From Bedellia somnulentella (Eukaryota; Arthropoda; Insecta; Lepidoptera; Bedelliidae): 64,000 bases of DNA. The notes beneath the pieces are model-generated. The model did not search any database. It was not told the DNA's origin and saw nothing but the letters and a program-made list of their open reading frames with translations. The first letter of the stretch is position 1; every line of letters begins with the position of its first letter. Shown in pieces: positions 40,901-49,900 of this stretch. Location of the stretch: the NCBI GenBank assembly GCA_963576735.1, contig OY755171.1:9052001-9116000 (forward strand), written 5' to 3'. The position numbers and the translations under genes were made by a program.

Positions 40901-43900
40901 CTTTCGATTCTTGGCTAAGAACTTTTCAGTGATGCTCCTTAAAGAGAAGATTTGATCCATACATCCCATTCCCTTTCTAAATCCTGCTTGCACATCCCAA
41001 ATTTTGTCATCTGTTTCATTCATCACTCTTTCAATCAATACCTTTGCATACAATTTACCGACAACACTGAGTAGGCTGATTCCGCGGTAGTTTTTAGCTT
41101 CCTGGTGTGACCCTTTTCCTTTATATAAGGGCACAATTACTGCCCTGCACCAATCTCGTGGTACTTTACCACTCGACCAACACTTTTGAAAAAGGAAGTA
41201 CAGCCAGGAAGCCACCAACCCTTTACCAGCCCTCAGCATTTCGATACTTATCCTATCATACCCTGCCGCTTTCCCTACTTTCATACTTTTCAATGCTTTC
41301 ATTACTTCTTCCATACTAATCTCACTGTCACTATTGTCACCCAATGCCTCATTCCAGTCAACATTGCTGCCAATTGGCGAAGAAATAGGTGAATCCTCTT
41401 TTTCAAAGAGTCCCTCAAAATAGTTCTTCCATACTCGTCTTATGCTACTTTCATCCGTCGCCAATTCACCCTGTTCATCTCTCACTACATTCACTCTCGT
41501 GTTTTGGGAAACTCCCTTTTCTTTCCGGATATATTTCCAGAACAACTTTTGATTATTCCGGAAATTATCAGAGAGTTTCCTCTCACACCATTCTATCAAA
41601 TCACGCTTTTTCTTTTCTATTTTCTTCTTAACCTCATTCTTAACTCTCTTATATTCATCTTCACTATTCTTCACTACATCATCGGTTACTCTCGCATCCA
41701 TTCGTTTACTAGCTTTAATCGCTAGTAAATCTAACCAAGCTTTCTTCTTATCTCCAACTGCCTCTTTCACATCTTTATCCCACCAACTTGTTGGTGGTCT
41801 ATTTGTTCTTTTACTCAATCCACATACTTCCGTCGCACATTCAACCATTGACGATTTGAGCACATCCCATACTTCTTCTATTTCCAATTCATCCTTCATC
41901 TCCACGCAACTTAGCCTGTCGTCCAATTTCTTCATATATTCATCTCTAATATTTTCATCCTCTTCCAATTTCTCCACTTTTATTCTCGCAAATTCAGTTG
42001 TTGACACTTTGGCCCTGTGACGCCAACGCTTGCACAGTCCCCTCAATCGTGATATCACGAGGAAGTGATCTGTGCCAACGTTAATGCCCCTGTAGACTCT
42101 GGTGTCAACAACCTTTGCTCTTAGCCTTTCATCCACTATCACAAAATCTATCATACTTCTCTCGCTTCCCCTCTGTCTAGTATACATATGGATATCTTTG
42201 TGTGCAAACAACGTGTTCGTAACACAAAGATTCCTCCCCAAACATACATCAATCACTTTCTCCCCATTCTCGTTCACTCTTTTATCACCAAACTTTCCTT
42301 AAACTCTTTCACAACCGTTGCGTGACACCCCAACCCAACCATTAAAATCTCCTAACAAAACAATTCTCTCATTCTGATCACACCCATTCGCAACATCGTC
42401 TAACAAATTCCAAAACTCCTCCCTCTCGGATAGTGATTTGGACATGTCCGGAGCATACACACAAATTATGCGCATCCGGACCAGCCCCACTTTCACCTTT
42501 ATCCATAGGAGCCTTGGACTCACACATGCATAATCTTTCATGCACTTAGCCATCCCTTCAGATATTAGAAGTCCCACGCCTTGGCAAGCTCTGTCACTCT
42601 CGGCAACTCCCGACCAGATAGCTGTAAATGGGCCAAGTTGTGAAACCTCTTTTTTCCTTGCGCTTCGTTTCATTTACACACAGAAAATCTAGGTTTCTTT
42701 CTTCCATAATCAAACATACTTCATCTAATTTTTCATGCATCCCTCCACACACATTCATCGTACCAAAGCGGGTCTCTTGAGCCCACTTTTCGCCCCGCGA
42801 GGAACCACGGCGTGATAGGTGGCGAGCCGCCATCGTGTTTTATTTTTGATTGGAAACACATTTGGACCCCACGAAAAGCAAGGGAAATGAACTGTCCGCC
42901 TAGCCAGAGCCCCGCTTGACTAGGTAAGGTTATTTAGTACCCGGAGTGCACCAAGCTCCGGGACGGCGGCACGCTAGAGACCAGGCTCACCCCTGGCCAC
43001 GCATCCCTCGGCTCGGCAGACCTTGGATTGGTGTAAGGGCGAAGATGGAAAAGCCCTGTTCCCTTAGTCGACTCCTACGAAACACCCACGGGACGAGATG
43101 GGGTAGTGCTATTCTATGCCGACACTACACAGCAGATACACAGCACTGTATGTGCATTATTATCTTAAATGTGTTGTTCATAAATTTAAGAGATCGAAGA
43201 GCCGTAATTGGCAGTGCATAGTGCTTTTCTACTTTGCTGATAGGTGAAGTTCACAAGTCGGTTTTTAGATCCGAAATGTACCGTACTTTACCTTTGTTAC
43301 TAAATGTTTGATATGTATATAACATGTGATTTAATAAAGTGTAGGTAGTAGAGTAGTAGTAGAATGAGTGAGCAATAAAATGTGAGTTATAAATTGTGCT
43401 TTGTAGTAATTTTAATATAATTATTTTTGTAGTGTTGTTACAATGGAAATATTTAGGAGTGTTGCAGTGACAATTAAAATATCTATTGACTTTCGGATAT
43501 TTTGATTGCGTGTTATTACAAACTTACTTACTTACTTATACTCACGCCCATTGTTCCCATTGGGGTAGGCAGAGACTATCGATCGCCACTTTGTACGATC
43601 CAGGCAAACCTCTTTTGCTTCTGTTACATTCATCATTCTTCTCAACCATGCTCTTTTATTCTTCATACTTCGGACGCCGGCCTTTTTGAGCACACACTCT
43701 ATTTGGTCCAGGTGTGTCCTCCGTGGTCGTCCTCTACTCACATTACCTTCCACGTTGGCTCTATAGATCTCTTTCATCAATTTGCTGTCATCCATCCTCT
43801 CTATGAGCCCAAACCACCTCAGTCTTCCCGTGACCATGATAACTCAAAAGTTTTAGAAACGTCGAGCTTTAAAAAAAATTGTAATAACCAAAATTATGTT

Positions 43901-46900
43901 CGTGTATTTCTCTGCTTTCTTTCGTATTTTACGTATTCTTAGGCAGCTGAAACTAACCAACGCAATACTGTCCTTACTTCCCCAACAATCCTAGTTACAG
44001 AAGTCATGATGTGACAGATACAATAATACCACAATAATAATTAAAACAAAGATATGACTCCTATTTTATAACCTATAATTAACACTTGACCAACAGATAC
44101 CTAAATTACAACATACAAATACAAAGAATACAACCCAAATCAACACCTGACCACCTATGATATGATACCTAAAAATACAACAAAGGAATACAAAAGAAGC
44201 AACCTGACTCAAAACTAGCAAAAGACAAATATCAATTGGCAATAAAATCTAGCAACAATAATGAACTAGTTACCAAAAACACCATATACAAAATATTAAG
44301 TCCCAGACTTGCAATTATTAACCTTATTTTACAAACCAAAACTGGAAACTGATTGTGAACCTGTTAACACAACCCAGTCTACAAAATATCAAAAAACAAG
44401 TAGAAATTTAAAGTAAATGAATAAAGTTAGCCTGCCACTTATTCAAACCCACTTGGAAATGACTAATATGATCAAATAATGTATATAACCTCAATCTAAC
44501 TTAATACAGTGTGAAGCTGTACCCATTTATAAGTACTGACATGTATACTTACAAGACAATTACAATAAGATAATAGAATCACAATTCTAGACTGCTATTA
44601 TTCAAAATAGTGTTAAACAAACAACAATTACTTCCAATACTATTGCAATAAGATGATAGGATCACAATTCTAGACTATTATTCAAAATAGTGTTAAACAA
44701 ACAACAATTACTTTTACTGCAATTAATATGGAATATAGATTTCAACTTGAGGAACATATGGCATGTTAACAAACACTCAATAAGGATCTCTGTACTATCA
44801 ATAATCTAACACCATTATACCAATTTATAACACAACAATTACACTTAAAGTCAATAGATGTTTTAATTATATAATGTGCAATCGTGAAAGTCTTAGAAGG
44901 ATCGGTAAAATTTGAGTATACTTTATGATGAACAGCTTTTTGCAATTCCCGGCCTTACAAAACTTTATAGGACTGTTATGCTACCGCAGCAAAAATTTGA
45001 AAACGCTAACTTAAGCCCGCCCAAAAGAAAACAATCACAAAAAACTAAATACATACGACGACGACGTGTAATTAAAACAACGTATAATAAAAACACAGTA
45101 CAAGTCAAATATAATCGTAGCGTCAATAAAATTATTATTGTAACTTATAAAGTGGTTCAAATAAAAGGTTGATAGTATAGTTTAATTACTTTGATTACTT
45201 AATTGGAGTATTTTGAAATATATAATGGAAAATATAAAGCACTTTAGAAATAAGCTCCTTACTCTACGTTTGTAATATTTTGAAATAACTAACGTGTCAT
45301 GCTGAATTGAATTTAACGGAAATGTATTTTTCGGGGATTTTGTTTGTAATGAAGGAATATAGTCCTTCAATAAAAAGGGGATTTATTTTATTTAATGACA
45401 GTGTGTTGTATGTTGCAAACATGTTGCAAAACATATATAAAATAGAAAAATCCAGACAAAAATTTTAAAAAACTATAAACTTTCGTATACCTGTGTGATA
45501 TATGATATATGTATTCGTGTACGTTCTATGAGAGGTTATCTTAAAAATATTTTTATTTTTAAACATGATTATTGTAAAGCATACTTTAAATGAGACTAGA
45601 TTTGCATAATACAATATTTCTAAGGTAATCTCACGTGTATGAATCCCAAAAAAGGGGTAGCTACAGCTTTAGAATTTCCTCAGCCGTTTTTGTTTTGGGA
45701 AGTTGAGTGGGAAAAGATGTTAAAATGCTTGGAGATGGGCTTCCATACATCGCAAAACAATCACCTTAAATATCCCTCGCAGGACAAATAGGTCAGTGAT
45801 TTTCCTAGCCGACACTACACCGCATCTTTATATTATCACGATATAGTTTTGATTTTTAAATGAATCTTACTATGGAATCTGATTTCCGTGTTTTGTCGGC
45901 TTAGAACGTCGCTACCCCTTTTAACTGTTTTTAATTTATCTAATTAATCTCGGTAATTTATCTCGGGTGTCGTTAGAGGCAACTAAAGCCATGGGGCTTT
46001 TTTAAGTGGATTTTTGGCTATGCGTTTGGAGACCCATAACCAACAGTACTTTATTTCTACCATTTTCTCCCCATCAACTTCCAAATGTGGCTGGGGAGTC
46101 TCTAGCTCTGAAGCTCTGGCTTCCTCTTTGTGGGATTTATGGCTGTGAGTATACGTATGTAGTATATGGATGTATTCACTTATTATCATTTAGATAAGTT
46201 TTAATTTTTATTTAGACTTATATTGACTAGTTTCTCATCTGTTCCCAGATGTTTAGTTAATTTTCACCTGGATATGCATCTATTATTGTATGTGATATGG
46301 GCATACTTACTGAATACTGAAACTCAAACGTATTAGTTGTTTCACTATCTTCTCTCTGAACAGAAATCAACCCTTATCAATTAATTACAACAATGAGAAC
46401 GTAGAGGTGCGTATATGATTGAGCATACATAATCGTGCCTCCTACATTTTGGGCTAAATGCTTGCCCACTGAGCTATGTGATTATAGATAGTATGAGAAA
46501 TCCTGATAATTGTAACAAAGGCGCATATTTAATGATAATAACTAGAAACTTTTAACCAAGATTTATTCTATAGCACATTTAAATAATTCTATTCTATCTT
46601 TGGAAACATATGTTAAAAAGAAAAATCTTAACCTTTTTACCATTAAAATGCTTATTTTAATGCGAACATATAAAACCTCTTACAAAATAGGTCCCCAGAA
46701 TCCAATTACGCATTAAATATCTTTATAGCTATAAAAGACTCCCATTATACTCTTAAAGTAGTATCAAAATTTTATATAATCATCCCCTTTCACCTTTATA
46801 ACGTCATTTGTTCGGCTTATCCTTCTAACAGCGCATTCTCCTTTCATTTTTATATGAAAAGTAACAGACTTTTATTATTATTGTAAAGAGTTATGGGTTA

Positions 46901-49900
46901 CGGTGCAAGACTTATAGGCTAGTAAAGGAATATGTAATCTTTTGTGAGTCTTCAAACGTTTTATGTACTTCGTGATACTTTAACATTTGCTTGGAGAGAG
47001 AAGATTAAATATTTAAATCCAACTTTATACTTATAATAACCTTCAAGGATCAGAATAGATAAATGTTATGTCAAGTAAGAATTCAAAAAGGCAGGCGTTC
47101 TAAGTTTGAAGAATAAAAGAGCATGTATGAGAAGATTGATGGATCTTAACGAAGCTAGAGAGGTTTGTCAGGATTGTTCAAAGTGGCGATCGATAGTCTC
47201 TGCCGACCCAATGGGAATTAGTGGCGTGAGTATATGTAGATTATCTATATATGTGCGTAAGGACTGCTATCAAAAATGACGATGTCTAAAATATAAGCAA
47301 AAATGTTTTTTATTGTGAAGTATTATATTCGATTATTTAGAGCCAATATGGATGGTAACGTCAAAAGAAGACTAGCACGGAGAATACAGGCCTTCTTCTG
47401 AAGCAATCGGGTAAAAAATCTGAATGTTTTGTGTCTGACTCTCAAGACTTTAATGATCACTCGAAGGCGTGGCAAGGATACAACTAATTTATATACCTTT
47501 GTTATCATAATCTAATTACCTTTGTATACTTCTGAAAATTACGTGATACATTAAAAACGATGCCTTGTTCGCGTTTTGCATAACATAAACTTTGTATTTC
47601 TTTAAACGTTTTTAATTAATACCGCTTCCTCTTATTAATGTTAGTGAAATGAGAGAGATAACTACAGCACATTACTGACATTAACTATTAAAATTTTCGG
47701 TTCTTAACTGAATAACAGAGCGGTATGACGTGTTAGAGAAAATGATAAAGCATGAGTTTGCACTCTGTTAAGTAATTACTTTTGTGTCATATTTTGCGGT
47801 GATTGTTGAAAGTTTTAGTAGTGACTGGAAATGGGATTGAAACTTCTCTTTACATTTATGTTAAAAGCTAAAGTGCAGCTTTTCGACTTAACTGAGATAT
47901 GACAGATTTATTTCCATGAAAGGAAATGAAAACGCTAAGGGTTCGTTTACTCTGAATTTTAAGAATTATTTAACAAGAAACACTAAAAGAGGAGCGAAAA
48001 CATTATTTGGCTATTCCATAGGAAGAATAGATATTTATTAGGAAGGAAATTAAGAACCAATATATCACCAAAAATTATTACGTTCACGGTTAGGATTATT
48101 TTTAGTCCTAAAACTTTTTTGGTTTATGTACTTTTATCATTGATAAAGGATTATTGTAAAAAAAACTTACATTATTTTTTTGACTCAATATCCTTAGCCA
48201 CATAATGAAATATAAATAAATAAGATATGGTAGAACTATTTGGTTTGGTCACAGCTGAACTAGATTTAAAAAACAAAACAACTTTTTGCCTTCTGTAAAA
48301 TTCTGAAGATAGAATGACGATCACAAAAAAGGTTTCAGTTAATATAAGCTCCTTCAAGAGGTCATTTTTATAAAGTAGCCCATTTAAGGGTATCTTTATG
48401 TATTTGCTCATCTGGCGCCTGTCGTTAATGACCTCTTTGAAATAGGCTGATGATGTCAAGATAGATGTAGTTTAATAAATATTTATGAAACCGAAGTAAA
48501 ATACGGGCTAAGCTTTGCAATAAGAAGGTCTGCGTGACATAATTATTATGTCATTCTGTTCTACATTATTGTGGGCTTAATTATAACAGTTGTTTATGAG
48601 AAAAAATGACTCACTCTGTAATCAATTTGGAAGTATACATATACTCACGACATAATTTTCCATAGGGTAGGCAGGGATCAATAGATATAATAAATGTCTA
48701 AAGAAATTACGATCATATTTATAAAAAACGCTTTCCTTAGAAGCCAGATCTTTGGAGTAAGAAACTTCTTAGCCATGTTTGGAAGTTAAGTAACGAAAAG
48801 ATGGTAATAATAAATAATTGTTGGTGATGAGTCTCCAACCACATCGCCCAAAAATCACTTAAGAAGCCCCTAACCCATGCATCTCTTACGATCGCCCACG
48901 GGTAGAAACTGGTTAGTGCTATTCTAAGCCGACACTTCACAGCTAGATCAAATAAAATTAATTTTGATATAGCGTTCATTGTCTAAAGCCTTTCATTAAT
49001 CTCTGAATCAGTTATAACTGGATACTCAAATGATTTCTATGGCACTGTTCTTTTAATGTTTCAAATGTACAAAGAGAAATTGATTTTGTAATTTAAATTC
49101 AATTACATTCATATTATTTTAATAAAGCTGTTGTTTGTTGCTAACGCAATATGTATGAAAAGTATAGCTTTTAAATAATTTAGTGTTTTTTGGGCGATGC
49201 GGTTGGAGAGCCATCACCAACAACCTTTATCTTACCATCTTTTCCCCACTTAACTTCCAAAAGTGGCTGCGGAATTTTTAATTTCTCAGCTCTGGCTACC
49301 TCTTCTAGGGATTTATAGCCTTGAGTATATGTATGAATGTTTAATATATTCTCAAATAATTTTCAGTCAAATATCAAAAACTTCACCTTAGGCAACAGTG
49401 ATAGCCCAGTGGGTAGAACACTCGATTATCGTGCAAACGACTAGTGTTCAAATCCTGGGTCGGGCCTACACCAATTTGTCTTTCCTAAAGACATATGTGT
49501 GGTTAATTTATCATGGTTGTTAACGGTGAGGGAAAACATCGTGAGGAAACCCACATGGCTGAGTTGTACTTAGTCATGTGACAGTGTATTCGTACAAAAC
49601 GGCGATAGGCCTGCCCCCTATCACGTGAGTACACTGTCCATGCAAAACGTGGGTACTCTGAACACCAGGTGACAAAGTCACGTGATGTTCAGAAGTATTA
49701 GTACCTCTGCCAACCCCTTCGGGGATATTCGGCGTGAACGTTTATGTTATGTTATGTTCACCTTTGGCGACGTGCGAAGAATGAAGTGTTAATTTAAACA
49801 TTTTTACATTTCAGCCAACGTGTATATAAATAATATAACATAATTGTCAGGCATCTATACATTTTATCAAAGATGAAATAGACAGCTCACTTGGAGCTCG

